Shown here in pieces: positions 45,573 to 54,523 of a DNA stretch of 64,000 nucleotides (positions are counted from its first letter, which is position 1; each line of letters begins with the position of its first letter). Source of the stretch: Paenibacillus cellulositrophicus (GTDB taxonomy: Bacteria; Bacillota; Bacilli; Paenibacillales; Paenibacillaceae); contig NZ_CP045295.1 of assembly GCF_009363095.1 (NCBI RefSeq), forward strand, positions 1,364,001-1,428,000, given 5' to 3'. The position numbers were made by a program, and so were the translations under genes. The notes under the pieces were generated by a model. The model was not told the DNA's origin, did not search any database, and saw only the letters and a list, made by a program, of their open reading frames with translations.

Positions 45573-46184
45573 ATGGATCTGGCTGTTTGGATTCCGGCGA
45601 TTTCCATCGCGCTTGCCGCAAATCTCGATAATGCGGGCGTTGGCGTGGCTTATGGTGTAAGAAATATAAAAATACCGGCATTGGCGGGTACCGTCATCGC
45701 GTTTATCGGATTTATGCTGACCTGGATCGGCGGGATATCGGGAAAAGTGCTGTCCGCCTGGCTGCCGCCATCCGTGTGCAATATTGTCGGCATGGTCATC
45801 CTCGTCTCGATCGGCACCTGGGTCATCATTCAGCCGCTGCTGCAGGAGCAATTGGCCCGGCATTCGGACCGGCGGAACTGGTTGACCCGAATCCTGCAAA
45901 ATCCCGAAACCGCCGACTTCAACGCGTCCAAATCGGTCGATTTCAAAGAATCGGTCGTCCTCGGCATCGCGCTGTCGGTCAACAATCTGGCGGGCGGCTT
46001 CGACGCCGGGATCACCCACATCGGCATCTGGGAAACGTCGATTTTGTCCGGTATCTTCAGCTTTGCCAGCGTGGGTCTCTGCTCTCTCATCGGCCGAAAA
46101 ATTGCCGGGGAACGCCTGGGCAAAAGCGCCAGCGTCCTTGCCGGCCTTATTCTCATCTTTATCGGGCTGCATCAGGTGATATAA
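45573..46184 (+). CDS. ytaF: Sporulation membrane protein YtaF (MntP-like)
   Basis: A membrane protein of 203 residues with six hydrophobic segments and the repeated acidic signatures ALAANLDNAGVGVAYG (residues 11-26) and ALSVNNLAGGFDAGI (near 130-145), typical of the YtaF/MntP (manganese efflux-like) family. In spore formers YtaF is expressed in sporulation, but its cargo is unknown. GGAG lies eight bases before ATG 45573. Divergent from the HTH-DUF1232 gene. Confidence 0.9.
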   Translation: MDLAVWIPAISIALAANLDNAGVGVAYGVRNIKIPALAGTVIAFIGFMLTWIGGISGKVLSAWLPPSVCNIVGMVILVSIGTWVIIQPLLQEQLARHSDRRNWLTRILQNPETADFNASKSVDFKESVVLGIALSVNNLAGGFDAGITHIGIWETSILSGIFSFASVGLCSLIGRKIAGERLGKSASVLAGLILIFIGLHQVI

Positions 46185-46199
46185 CGCTGCGGCCAAAAA

Positions 46200-46232
46200 A
46201 AAGATCCGCCCTGCATGTCAGGGACGGATCTT
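46200..46232. terminator. Terminator between ytaF and the aminotransferase gene
   Basis: AAGATCCGCCCTG pairs with CAGGGACGGATCTT; nine Ts follow on the minus strand. Confidence 0.8.
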
Positions 46233-46245
46233 GCTGCACATTGAA

Positions 46246-47499
46246 TTAAAATTCGAATTCCACGTCGCTCAGGCGGCGTTTAATTTCGGCAATGACGCGC
46301 TTCTCGTCTTCTTGGCCCTTGGCTTCGAAAGTGACGGAGAACCGGACAAAGCTGCCTGCATCATCCCAAGGCACGGTGGAGATCAGCTTCTCGCGGATCA
46401 AGAACTGGGAGAAGTCCTCGCCGGAATTGAAGCGGACCCCGCCTTTAATGCCCTTAGGCGCTTCCACATAGAGGAAGAAGGAGCCTTTCGGTTTCTCGGC
46501 CTGGAAGCCCAGCTCGTTCAGCGCGGCTACCAGCATATCGTGGCGGCGGGAATACTTCTCCGCAATTTTCTCCGTAATTTCCGGATGGGCGAGACCGTAA
46601 GCGGCCGCTTTCTGGATGGCAATAAACTGGCCGGAGTCGTTGTTGTCCTTCACGTCGCCGAAGGCTTTCACGACGAGCGGGTTACCGGCGATAAAGCCGA
46701 TCCGCCAGCCGGTCATGTTGTAGGATTTGGACAGCGAGTGCAGCTCGACACCTACGTCCTTCGCACCTGGAATCGACAGGAAGCTCAGCGGCTTCAGTCC
46801 GTCATAAGTCAGGGCTGCGTAAGGAGCGTCATGAACGACGACGATGTCGTACTTCTTCGCCCATTCCACCACTTCGGTGAAGAACTCGACCGTGGCGCTT
46901 GCGCCCGTCGGGTTGTTCGGATAGTTCAGGTAGATCAGCTTGGCGCGCTGAGCGATGTCTTCCGGGATGCTCTTCAGGTCCGGCAGGAAGTTGTTTTCCT
47001 TCTTCAGCTCAACGGTGTATACTTCCCCGCCGAGGTATTTCGTGTGGGTTCCCAGAACGGGATAACCCGGCACGGTGATGATGGTCACGTCGCCAGGGTT
47101 GATGAACACCGATGGAAGCATCGCCAGGGCCGGCTTGGAGCCGATGGAGTGGAGCACTTCTGTCTGCGGATCGATGCCGTCCACGTTGAAGACTTCCTTC
47201 AAGTATTTGGCCGCCGCTTCCTTGAATTCAGGAATTCCGTTATCTGCATAGCCGCGGTTCTCCGGCTTGGCCGCTTCTTCCGCAAGCCTGGTCACAATGC
47301 CGGCGTCAGCCATTTCATCCGGTTCGCCTACGCCAAGGTCGATCAGTTCCACGTCCGGGAAGTCCTTTTTAGCCTGGGCTTTGGCCCGCTTGATTTTTTC
47401 AAATTTATAGATGGCTGTGTCTTTACCATAATTGGAACCGCCGATCCGGTCCGCAAAGCTGTTCTGAATGTACGTTTGCTGGTACTGTTCGATACTCAT
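46246..47499 (-). CDS. dapL: LL-diaminopimelate aminotransferase (probable)
   Basis: A fold-type I PLP enzyme of 417 residues. It has the PLP-lysine motif SLSKSYNMTGWRIGF near residue 249, the substrate loop NYPNNPTGA near 182, and the diaminopimelate-type start IGGSNYGKDTAIYKFEKIKR. These point to LL-DAP aminotransferase (lysine and cell wall precursor synthesis); other class I/II aminotransferases are the alternative. ATG 47499 has GGAG 12 bases upstream; the ATG directly after GGAG is too close. It stands alone between ytaF and the rluD-like gene. Confidence 0.85.
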   Translation of the reverse strand: MSIEQYQQTYIQNSFADRIGGSNYGKDTAIYKFEKIKRAKAQAKKDFPDVELIDLGVGEPDEMADAGIVTRLAEEAAKPENRGYADNGIPEFKEAAAKYLKEVFNVDGIDPQTEVLHSIGSKPALAMLPSVFINPGDVTIITVPGYPVLGTHTKYLGGEVYTVELKKENNFLPDLKSIPEDIAQRAKLIYLNYPNNPTGASATVEFFTEVVEWAKKYDIVVVHDAPYAALTYDGLKPLSFLSIPGAKDVGVELHSLSKSYNMTGWRIGFIAGNPLVVKAFGDVKDNNDSGQFIAIQKAAAYGLAHPEITEKIAEKYSRRHDMLVAALNELGFQAEKPKGSFFLYVEAPKGIKGGVRFNSGEDFSQFLIREKLISTVPWDDAGSFVRFSVTFEAKGQEDEKRVIAEIKRRLSDVEFEF

Positions 47500-47594
47500 G
47501 TATTCTTTCATCTCCTACTTCAATTTCTACACCCCTAAATATGAAGGAATCCATGGCGGAATGCCATGGACTAATTATCGTATGATTTGTACTT

Positions 47595-48554
47595 TCAACG
47601 GCTGCGCAGCGATGTCAGCAGATCCTCCATATCGCCTGGAATCGGCGCTGAGAACTCCATATATTCGCCGCTTCCCGGATGGATGAATCCAAGCACGCCG
47701 GCGTGCAGCGCTTGTCCGTTCATTTTGATGCCTTTGCTCCGTCCGTACACCGGATCCCCAACGAGCGGATGGCCGATGAACTTCATGTGCACCCGGATCT
47801 GGTGGGTCCGCCCGGTTTCGAGCTGAAGCTCCAGTAGGGTATAGTCGCCAAAGCGCTCCTTAACCGTAAAATGGGTGACGGCGTGTTTGCTGTTCCTCTC
47901 CGTCACGGTATACATTTTGCGGTCGATTGGATCGCGCCCGATCGGAGCGTCTATCGTTCCTTGATCATGGCTGACATTGCCGTGGACCAGGGCATAATAG
48001 CGCCGGGTCACGCTGTGGTCTTTGAGCTGGGCGGCCAAAGAGGCGTGGGCCATATCGTTCTTTGCGGCCATGATCAAGCCGGAAGTGTCCTTGTCGATCC
48101 GGTGAACGATGCCTGGACGCAGCTCCCCGTTAATGCCGGACAAATCCTTACAGTGGTACATCAGCGCATTCACCAGAGTCCCCGAGGCATGCCCGGGCGC
48201 TGGATGAACGACCATCCCCCGCGGCTTGTTGACCACGATGACATCCTTGTCCTCGAAAGCGACATTCAATGGAATGTCCTCCGGTACGATCTCGACGGCG
48301 GCCGGCTCCGGAACGGTCACTTCCAGGCGGTCGCCCGCCGCCAGCTTATAATTGGCTTTGACCGGCTGACCGTTCACAAGCACATGGCCTGCGCTGATCC
48401 AGAGCTGGACCTGGGACCGGGAAATGTCCTCCTCCCAGGATTCCGTAATATATTTATCGATGCGTTCTTTGGCATGGACAGGGTCAACGACCCACTCCCT
48501 GATATCCGCACTCTCCGGGTTTTCCCCCGCTCCGGATGTTTGTTCTTCGATCAA
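47595..48554 (-). CDS. RluA/RluD family ribosomal RNA pseudouridine synthase
   Basis: A protein of 319 residues with an N-terminal S4 RNA-binding domain (about 25-90, RIDKYITESWEEDISRSQVQ) and a C-terminal pseudouridine synthase domain with the catalytic Asp in PGIVHRIDKDTSGL near 148-161 and the later GRTHQIRVHMKFIGHPLVGD. Homologous to YlyB of Bacillus. The first codon is TTG 48554, overlapping the lspA stop (TTGA), so lspA and this gene are translationally coupled. Confidence 0.94.
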   Translation of the reverse strand: MIEEQTSGAGENPESADIREWVVDPVHAKERIDKYITESWEEDISRSQVQLWISAGHVLVNGQPVKANYKLAAGDRLEVTVPEPAAVEIVPEDIPLNVAFEDKDVIVVNKPRGMVVHPAPGHASGTLVNALMYHCKDLSGINGELRPGIVHRIDKDTSGLIMAAKNDMAHASLAAQLKDHSVTRRYYALVHGNVSHDQGTIDAPIGRDPIDRKMYTVTERNSKHAVTHFTVKERFGDYTLLELQLETGRTHQIRVHMKFIGHPLVGDPVYGRSKGIKMNGQALHAGVLGFIHPGSGEYMEFSAPIPGDMEDLLTSLRSR

Positions 48555-49054
48555 ACCGGTTCATTCCCTTCATTGCTCTTGTTGTTCGATTCGGTTCGGT
48601 TCATGTCCATCAGCGAATCCAGTATAATGAGCGCCACCCCGATCACGATGCAGGAGTCGGCCACATTAAAAATCGGAAACGTATAGCTGCCGAAATTGAA
48701 TTGTAAAAAGTCCACCACTTCGCCGTTCAGCGCACGGTCGAGAAAGTTGCCGATCGCCCCTCCCAGGACGAGGCTAAGCGCTACCGGAAGCAGCTTGCGC
48801 GAAGACGATTTTCTCACCCGGTTCATATACCAGATAATCGCCACCACCACGACGATGGTAATCACGATAAAAAACCAGCGCTGGTTGGGAAGAATACCGA
48901 AGGCTGCACCCGTGTTCCGGTGGGAGGTAATCAGAAAAAAGTTGCCAATCACCGGAATTTCCTCTGCTAATTCCAATCTGGTGGCAATTAAATACTTGGC
49001 GCCCTGATCCACCAAAAACACGATTAAAGCGATTAAGTAGTACACCACAGCCAT
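48551..49054 (-). CDS. lspA: Lipoprotein signal peptidase
   Basis: Removes signal peptides from prolipoproteins in the membrane. The 167-residue protein has four hydrophobic segments and the catalytic motifs FLVDQGAKY near residue 13, NTGAAFG near 47, GGAIGNFLDR near 97 and the second Asp in FNVADSCI near 129. Length is standard. GGAG lies six bases before ATG 49054. Confidence 0.96.
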   Translation of the reverse strand: MAVVYYLIALIVFLVDQGAKYLIATRLELAEEIPVIGNFFLITSHRNTGAAFGILPNQRWFFIVITIVVVVAIIWYMNRVRKSSSRKLLPVALSLVLGGAIGNFLDRALNGEVVDFLQFNFGSYTFPIFNVADSCIVIGVALIILDSLMDMNRTESNNKSNEGNEPV

Positions 49055-49275
49055 TTGTCACTCCGTTCTTATTCATTAGGCCCGTCCGCTCGGACACAGC
49101 CTTTCACGTCATGTAAAGACTTGTTTATTGTAGCATAGGGCGCCGGAAACCGTCCATAAACGGGGAATGGCGAAAACAATTTCCTTCTGTAAAACAGGCT
49201 TAATCCGCACATTCTAGATATGAAAAGAAATCGTCTTTATCGTTTTGTTGATCCAAAGCGGAAAGGGGCTTTGTC

Positions 49276-50013
49276 ATGCAGCATCTCACACAATCACAGC
49301 TGGATCATTTGCACAGCATGCTTAAGGAACAGCAGGAATCCATCCGCCAAAAGGATGACAGCAACGAGCATTACGGCCTGGAAGACTCCATGCGCGACCA
49401 GACTGGCGAGCTGTCGAACATCGACAACCATCCCGGCGATGTAGCTACCGAGCTTTACTCCAGGGAAGTCGATTTAACGCTGCAGGACCATGATGACCAT
49501 CACATGGACCGCATTGAAATGGCGCTGGACCGATTCCAGCAGGGAACCTATGGCGTCTGCGAGGAATGCGGAAAGCCGATCCCGTACGAGCGGCTGGAAG
49601 CCGTTCCGACGACGTCTTTTTGCAAAGAGCATTCGCCTAAAGTGCATGTCGAGAATTACCGCCCGGTTGAAGAGGAATTTCTGATGCCTCCTTTTGGCCG
49701 GACGAGCCTGGACGAACGCGATGACCAGAACGGTTTCGACGGCGAAGACGCGTGGCAAATCGTAGAAAACTTCGGCAGTTCCACCAGTCCGGCATATGCA
49801 GAAGACCGTGAGGTCCACAGCTACAACGAGCTCGAAATCGAAGCTTCCGACGAGCTGGAAGGCTGCGTTGAGCCGTATGAAGCTTTTGTCGCCACCGATA
49901 TTTACGGGAATCAGATCGAATTTGTCCGTAACCAAGAGTACCGAAAATATATGGACCAAGGCGAAGGTGTCAGCATGGACCAGCTCGGCGAAGAGGACGA
50001 AGGGTTCATTTAA
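49276..50013 (+). CDS. yteA: YteA family TraR/DksA-type zinc-finger protein
   Basis: A protein of 245 residues. The N-terminal half is helical and acidic; the C4-type zinc finger of the DksA/TraR family is CEECGKPIPYERLEAVPTTS followed by FCKEH (residues near 95-118). The C-terminal part is rich in Asp/Glu and has EAFVATDIYGNQIEFV. Found beside ileS in Bacillus (YteA); possibly a transcription modulator. GGAAAGGGG precedes ATG 49276. It overlaps the convergent DUF5665 gene by four bases. Confidence 0.88.
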   Translation: MQHLTQSQLDHLHSMLKEQQESIRQKDDSNEHYGLEDSMRDQTGELSNIDNHPGDVATELYSREVDLTLQDHDDHHMDRIEMALDRFQQGTYGVCEECGKPIPYERLEAVPTTSFCKEHSPKVHVENYRPVEEEFLMPPFGRTSLDERDDQNGFDGEDAWQIVENFGSSTSPAYAEDREVHSYNELEIEASDELEGCVEPYEAFVATDIYGNQIEFVRNQEYRKYMDQGEGVSMDQLGEEDEGFI

Positions 50014-50339
50014 TACGTTTTCAGCTCAAGCTGCCGCTGGACGATCCGGACGATATCGGCAATATAGTCTCCGATAATCGGAAGATTGAGCGCTCCCAGC
50101 ACCTGCAGCACATATATAATCGTAGCGGCAAAAAAGGTGAACCCGATGGCGACCCCGACGCCGCGCGCCGCACCGGACAGCAGGTTCAACATAATCAACC
50201 GGAAGGGTCTGTGCAGAAGCTGGGTATATTCCGCAATCCGGGCCTGCTCCAATTCTTCGGCAATTCGCACGGTCAAGCGGTACACAACGTTCAGCTTCTC
50301 CTCTTCCGATTCGGGAATGATGCTCTTCTTATTCGCCAT
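50010..50339 (-). CDS. Small membrane protein (DUF5665-like)
   Basis: A 109-residue protein: a soluble charged N-terminal half (ESEEEKLNVVYRLTVRIAEE), then a hydrophobic pair (GVGVAIGFTFFAATIIYVLQ, then LGALNLPIIGDYIADIV). Compatible with the DUF5665 family. GGAG lies nine bases before ATG 50339; the longer open frame upstream crosses a large hairpin and is not coding. Its role is unknown. Confidence 0.78.
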   Translation of the reverse strand: MANKKSIIPESEEEKLNVVYRLTVRIAEELEQARIAEYTQLLHRPFRLIMLNLLSGAARGVGVAIGFTFFAATIIYVLQVLGALNLPIIGDYIADIVRIVQRQLELKTY

Positions 50340-50387
50340 CTCTGCATTCTCCTCTCGGATCAGCGCGGTATCATCGTTCCGATGAAC

Positions 50388-50455
50388 AACAAACGAGCCG
50401 AAGCCGGCGCGAAAATGGTTTTCCATTTCCGCACGGGCCAGAAGGCTCGTTTGTT
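50388..50455 (-). terminator. Long hairpin downstream of ileS, probable terminator
   Basis: AACAAACGAGCC pairs with GGCTCGTTTGTT; the interior also pairs along most of its length (GCCGGCGCGAAAATGG with CCATTTCCGCACGGGC, around a T4 loop). It lies 63 bases past the ileS stop. Confidence 0.65.
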
Positions 50456-50517
50456 CGTTTGTTGTGCTATTATGCGCCAAAGCAGCGATTGCCATTCAAT
50501 GGCGGTGAAAAGGCAGA

Positions 50518-53500
50518 TTATCCGGCAATGCGGATACCCAGCGTTTTGCCGGCGAGATCAACGCGCTCCATTTCAGCTTCTTGCCCGAACGCAAGCTCGT
50601 TCACCAGCACGTTTTCCCGGAGCACATGCTCAAATGCCTGGATGGCAGCCGTCAATTGTTCATCCGCATCAAGGACCAGGGTGACGCGTTTTTCGATCGG
50701 CAGGTCGAGCTTTTTGCGGTAGTCCTGTACGGCACGCACCACTTCGCGGACCCAGCCCTCCTGTTCCAGTTCAGGCGTGATTTCCGTATTGAGGGCAACG
50801 GTGATGCCATAGCCCGAAGCCGATGCAAATCCGGCTTTTGCCTGCTTCTCGACGAGCAGCTCGTCGGCCGTAATCTGCAGCTCATCTCCATCCGGCGAAG
50901 TGACGTTCAGGCTGCCGGTATTGACGACGTTCCGCGTATCCTCCGGACTCATCGCTTTCAGGAAGCCCTGGAGGAACCCGATGTTTTTACCGTATTTCTT
51001 GCCGGCCACCTTCAGGTTCATCTTCAGCGTAAAGTCGACGAATCCGCTGTCGCTCGTCTCTACGACGATGCTCTTCACGTTGATTTCTTCCTTGATGATC
51101 TCCTCGTATCCAGCCACATCAAAGTCGCGGTCCAGCGACACAATCAGCTCGGACAACGGCTGGCGGGTCTTGATACCCGTTTCGTTCCGCACGTTGCGGG
51201 CGAGCTCGACGACCTGGCGGGCGGTTTCCATATCTTCCTCGAGCGCCTTGTCGATCCGAGCCTCATCGGCAGCCGGATAATCGGTCAGATGAACGCTTTC
51301 CCCGCCGGTCAGGTTCGTGTAGATATCTTCCGACAGCAGCGGCGTGTACGGCGCCATCAGTTGGGCCAGCGTGACCAGCACATGCGTGAGCGTGCCGTAA
51401 GCGGCCAGTTTATCTTCTCCGAGTCCGCTGCCCCAGAAGCGGTCGCGCGAACGGCGGATGTACCAGTTGCTCAGCTCGTCGACGAATCCTTCGATGGCTT
51501 TGGCCGAGTTGAGGAAATCGTTGCTTTCCAGCGCTTTGTCCACCAACAGGATTAGGCTGTTCAGACGGGACAGGATCCAGCGGTCGAGCTTGTTTTCCGA
51601 CGGCTGGTACGGATGCTCCGCCGGGTTGTAGCCGTCGATGTTCGCATACAGCGTCAGGAACGCGTGCGTGTTGACCAGCGTGTCGATCACTTTGGATTTC
51701 GCTTCTCCGACAATGCCTTTGGAGAAGCGCTTGCTGTTCCAAGGTGCGCTGTCCGAAAGGAGCGCCCAGCGGAACGCATCTGTGCCGTATTCGTTGATGA
51801 TGTCCCAAGGGTCGATGACGTTGCCCTTCGATTTGGACATTTTTTGGCCGTTTTCGTCCAGGATATGCCCCGTTGCGATGACCGATTTGTAAGGCGCAAC
51901 GCCTTTGAACAGGGTGGAGACGGCCAGCAGGCTGTAGAACCAGCCGCGGGTCTGGTCGATCCCTTCGCAGATCATATCCGCCGGGAACTGCTCCTCAAAC
52001 GTGTCCACGTTCTCAAACGGATAATGGTGCTGCGCGAACGGCATCGAGCCGCTGTCGAACCAAACGTCGATCACTTCGGACGTCCGTTCCATCACGCCGC
52101 CTTCGCAGTGCGGACAGCGCACTTTGACCTCATCGACGTAAGGCTTATGCAGCTCCAGATCGTCGCTGATTTCGCCGACCGCCTGGGCCTTCAGCTCCGC
52201 AAAGCTGTGCGGCGAAAATTCACCTTTACACGATTCGCAGACCCAAACGTTTAGCGGCGTGCCCCAATAGCGGTTACGGCTGATATTCCAATCCACCAGC
52301 TCTTCCAGGAACTTGCCGAAGCGTCCTTCACGGACATGGCCCGGATACCAGGTGACGCCATTATTGTTGGCGATCAACTGATCCTTGACGGCCGTCGTTT
52401 CGATAAACCAGCTCTCCATCGCATAATAGAGAAGCGGAGATTTACATCGCCAGCAGAACGGATAGCTGTGCTCATATTTTTCCTTGCTGTACAAAGTTCC
52501 TTTTTCCGACATCATCTTGACGATGTCCAGATCGCAATCTTTTACGAAGCGTCCGGCGAAGTCGGTAACCTCATCGGTATAGCGTCCTTGGGCGTTCACT
52601 ACGCTTACGAAGCTGATGCCGTTTTCCCGGCAGGTTTTGTAGTCGTCTTCCCCGTGGGCCGGCGCCATATGCACGATCCCCGTACCACTCGAATCCGTAA
52701 CAAAGGATGCGCCGACGATGATGTTGCCTTTTTCGGGCTTGAAGTAAGTAAACGGCGGCGTGTAGCTCTGGCCGACAAATTCGGAGCCTTTGTGTATGGA
52801 CAAAACCGTATAGTCGCCTTTCATCACGTCTTCAACCAGGTTTTTGGCGACGATGTAGACGCCGTCTTCCTGCTGGACGCGGGCATATTCCATATCCGGG
52901 TTCATGGCCAGCGCCACGTGGGACGGCAGCGTCCAAGGCGTGGTCGTCCAGGCCAGCACATAATCGCCACTGTCATGCAGCTTGAATTTGGCCGTAGCAC
53001 TCAAATCCTTGACGTCTTCGTAGCCCTGCGCCACTTCGTGGGAGCTGAGCGTCGTCTGGCAGCAAGGGCAGTACGGGCTGACGCGATGTCCGCGGTACAG
53101 CAGCCCTTTGCCGTGAATCGTGGACAGGATGTTCCATACGCTCTCGATGTAATTGTTCTCCAGCGTAATGTACGGATGGTCCAGATCCGTCCAGTACCCG
53201 ATCGCTTCGGTCAGCTCTCTCCACTGCTTCTCGTACTCGAACACGCTGTCCTTACATTTTTTCACAAACTCTTCCACGCCGTATTTCTCGATATCCTGCT
53301 TACCGGAGATGCCGAGCTGCTTCTCTACGCCGAGCTCCACCGGCAAACCGTGGGTGTCCCAGCCGGCTTTGCGCACGACGCGGTAGCCCTTCATCGTTTT
53401 GTAACGCGGAACAAAATCCTTGATCACGCGCCCCAGCACGTGCCCGATATGCGGAGCCCCGTTGGCTGTCGGCGGGCCTTCGAAAAATACGAAGTTCGGC

Positions 53501-53610
53501 TTGCCCGAACGGTTTTCGATGGATTTTTTGAAGGTGCCTTCTTCATTCCATTTTTTCAGGATGCGCTGATCTCTCGCGCGCGCCTTTTCTTTGACATCGA
53601 CCTTATGCAT
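50518..53610 (-). CDS. ileS: Isoleucyl-tRNA synthetase, eukaryote-like (type 2)
   Basis: Charges tRNA-Ile. The 1030-residue protein has the class I signature HIGH as PHIGHVLG near residue 50, the KMSKS loop (KMSKSKGN) near 590 and an editing domain between. Length (bacterial type 1 enzymes are 920-940) and motifs such as EGPPTANGAPHIGHVLG and AGWDTHGLPVELGVEKQLGI mark the eukaryote-like type 2 isoform. This type is known to be poorly inhibited by mupirocin in other bacteria; the phenotype here is inference. ATG 53610 has AAAGG ten bases upstream; the frame before it is repeat DNA. A T-box leader lies upstream at about 54150-54517. Confidence 0.95.
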   Translation of the reverse strand: MHKVDVKEKARARDQRILKKWNEEGTFKKSIENRSGKPNFVFFEGPPTANGAPHIGHVLGRVIKDFVPRYKTMKGYRVVRKAGWDTHGLPVELGVEKQLGISGKQDIEKYGVEEFVKKCKDSVFEYEKQWRELTEAIGYWTDLDHPYITLENNYIESVWNILSTIHGKGLLYRGHRVSPYCPCCQTTLSSHEVAQGYEDVKDLSATAKFKLHDSGDYVLAWTTTPWTLPSHVALAMNPDMEYARVQQEDGVYIVAKNLVEDVMKGDYTVLSIHKGSEFVGQSYTPPFTYFKPEKGNIIVGASFVTDSSGTGIVHMAPAHGEDDYKTCRENGISFVSVVNAQGRYTDEVTDFAGRFVKDCDLDIVKMMSEKGTLYSKEKYEHSYPFCWRCKSPLLYYAMESWFIETTAVKDQLIANNNGVTWYPGHVREGRFGKFLEELVDWNISRNRYWGTPLNVWVCESCKGEFSPHSFAELKAQAVGEISDDLELHKPYVDEVKVRCPHCEGGVMERTSEVIDVWFDSGSMPFAQHHYPFENVDTFEEQFPADMICEGIDQTRGWFYSLLAVSTLFKGVAPYKSVIATGHILDENGQKMSKSKGNVIDPWDIINEYGTDAFRWALLSDSAPWNSKRFSKGIVGEAKSKVIDTLVNTHAFLTLYANIDGYNPAEHPYQPSENKLDRWILSRLNSLILLVDKALESNDFLNSAKAIEGFVDELSNWYIRRSRDRFWGSGLGEDKLAAYGTLTHVLVTLAQLMAPYTPLLSEDIYTNLTGGESVHLTDYPAADEARIDKALEEDMETARQVVELARNVRNETGIKTRQPLSELIVSLDRDFDVAGYEEIIKEEINVKSIVVETSDSGFVDFTLKMNLKVAGKKYGKNIGFLQGFLKAMSPEDTRNVVNTGSLNVTSPDGDELQITADELLVEKQAKAGFASASGYGITVALNTEITPELEQEGWVREVVRAVQDYRKKLDLPIEKRVTLVLDADEQLTAAIQAFEHVLRENVLVNELAFGQEAEMERVDLAGKTLGIRIAG

Positions 53611-53651
53611 GATTATCCAACCTTTCGTAATCTTTAAAAGATTTCCCATCT

Positions 53652-53716
53652 CCCTAAATCCCTCTTCGTAAGAGGGACCCCGAGGGCGCTGCCCTCTGGA
53701 CACCCGGAAACCTCCG
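53652..53716 (+). repeat. Inverted-repeat arm, left
   Basis: A 65-base arm beginning CCCTAAATCCC and ending ACCTCCG. It contains two small hairpins (CCCTCTT-CG-TAAGAGGG and a GAGGGC-GC-TGCCCTC stem). Its complement, about 80% identical, is at 54077-54144. Confidence 0.75.
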
Positions 53717-53769
53717 TGGCGCATCATTTGATACGGACTTAGTTGAGCTTGAGCGTATCCCCGCTTGCC

Positions 53770-53805
53770 GCCCATCTTCCTTTGCCCCGCAAAGTGAAGA
53801 TGGGC
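53770..53805. repeat. Perfect hairpin with dispersed-repeat core
   Basis: GCCCATCTTC pairs with GAAGATGGGC, enclosing CTTTGC-CCC-GCAAAG. The part CCCCGCAAAGTGAAG (53785-53799) is the same motif as at 15047, 15115 and, altered, 43229. Confidence 0.7.
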
Positions 53806-54076
53806 ACGCTTGACGTTGGTGGTACCTAGTTACTAATCTTGTTACTAATTAAGAAACGCTCCTCCAATTTCCAGCCTGATCACCACTCAGTACACCAAAT
53901 GATCTCCGTCAGCCCGGCACACAGCCTGCGCATGTGCCGCCGGTCGAGCGGGTGCGAAGCCGCGTAAGACCCATCTCGCATGAGAGGTTCCGAAGGCGGT
54001 CCCCCAAAGGGGCAGCCGGAGAGGAACCGGGGACCAAGCCTACCGTAGCATCAATACTCCAAACTAGCTCCGTCCT

Positions 54077-54144
54077 CGGAGACTTTCGGGTGTCCAGAGG
54101 GTAGAACCCTCTGGGGTCCCCCTTAGGATAAGGGGGATTTAGGG
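54077..54144 (-). repeat. Inverted-repeat arm, right
   Basis: Reverse complement of the left arm at 53652-53716. Together they bound a 493-base segment (53652-54144) with no convincing gene, sitting between the T-box terminator and ileS. Contents of 53717-54076: several GC-rich stems but no recognised feature. Confidence 0.75.
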
Positions 54145-54152
54145 GGATCCGA

Positions 54153-54517
54153 AACAAAACAAATAAGCCTCATCCCCTAAGGGACGAGGCTTCTGCTCGC
54201 GTGACCACCCTAATTCCATTCTTTCAACAATCGCCCTTGAACCGCAAGGTCAAGCACATTGATCAAAGAATGACTCCTCAGTCCATGCCGAGCTTCCGGC
54301 ATGGAGCCGATATAACGTTCGGCGGCCCGGTTCGGCTTACGCACGCAAACCTGCGTTTCAGCTTCACTTCTCAGGGAGGATCTTCGGCTTCGGTCTGAAC
54401 ATTGGCTTTCAGCATATGCCAACTCTCTGGGGAACAAATCCCAAGCTTACTTATCCCGTCATCGAATTCATATTTCGTTTCAAGTCTAACCCAATCACTA
54501 ACAAAAAAACCGATATG
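54153..54517 (-). promoter_or_regulatory. T-box riboswitch (isoleucine) of ileS
   Basis: The minus strand shows the T-box core AGGGTGGTCACGCGAGC at 54211-54195 (consensus AGGGUGGNACCGCG). Immediately downstream a terminator forms AAGCCTCGTCCC-TTA-GGGGATGAGGCTT (54192-54165) and then a T-rich tract. Upstream, GAAGATCCTCCC places ATC (54381-54379) in a plausible specifier position for isoleucine. Uncharged tRNA-Ile would favour antitermination and raise ileS expression. Exact stem I boundaries were not folded. The distance from terminator to the ileS start is about 540 bases, unusually long, because a repeat-bounded segment intervenes. Confidence 0.85.
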
Positions 54518-54523
54518 AATATA

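Noticed and set aside
53805..53835. GGTGGTACC on the plus strand, resembling a T-box core
   Set aside because: The core match is short, there is no following terminator and no gene in that direction. The true T-box is on the minus strand at 54211-54195.
53909..54157. An 82-residue open frame (minus) that begins in the right inverted-repeat arm
   Set aside because: Most of it runs across the repeat arm and the T-box junction, it lacks a ribosome binding site, and the composition is rich in Pro/Arg/Gly as in repeat DNA. I judge it not to be a gene.
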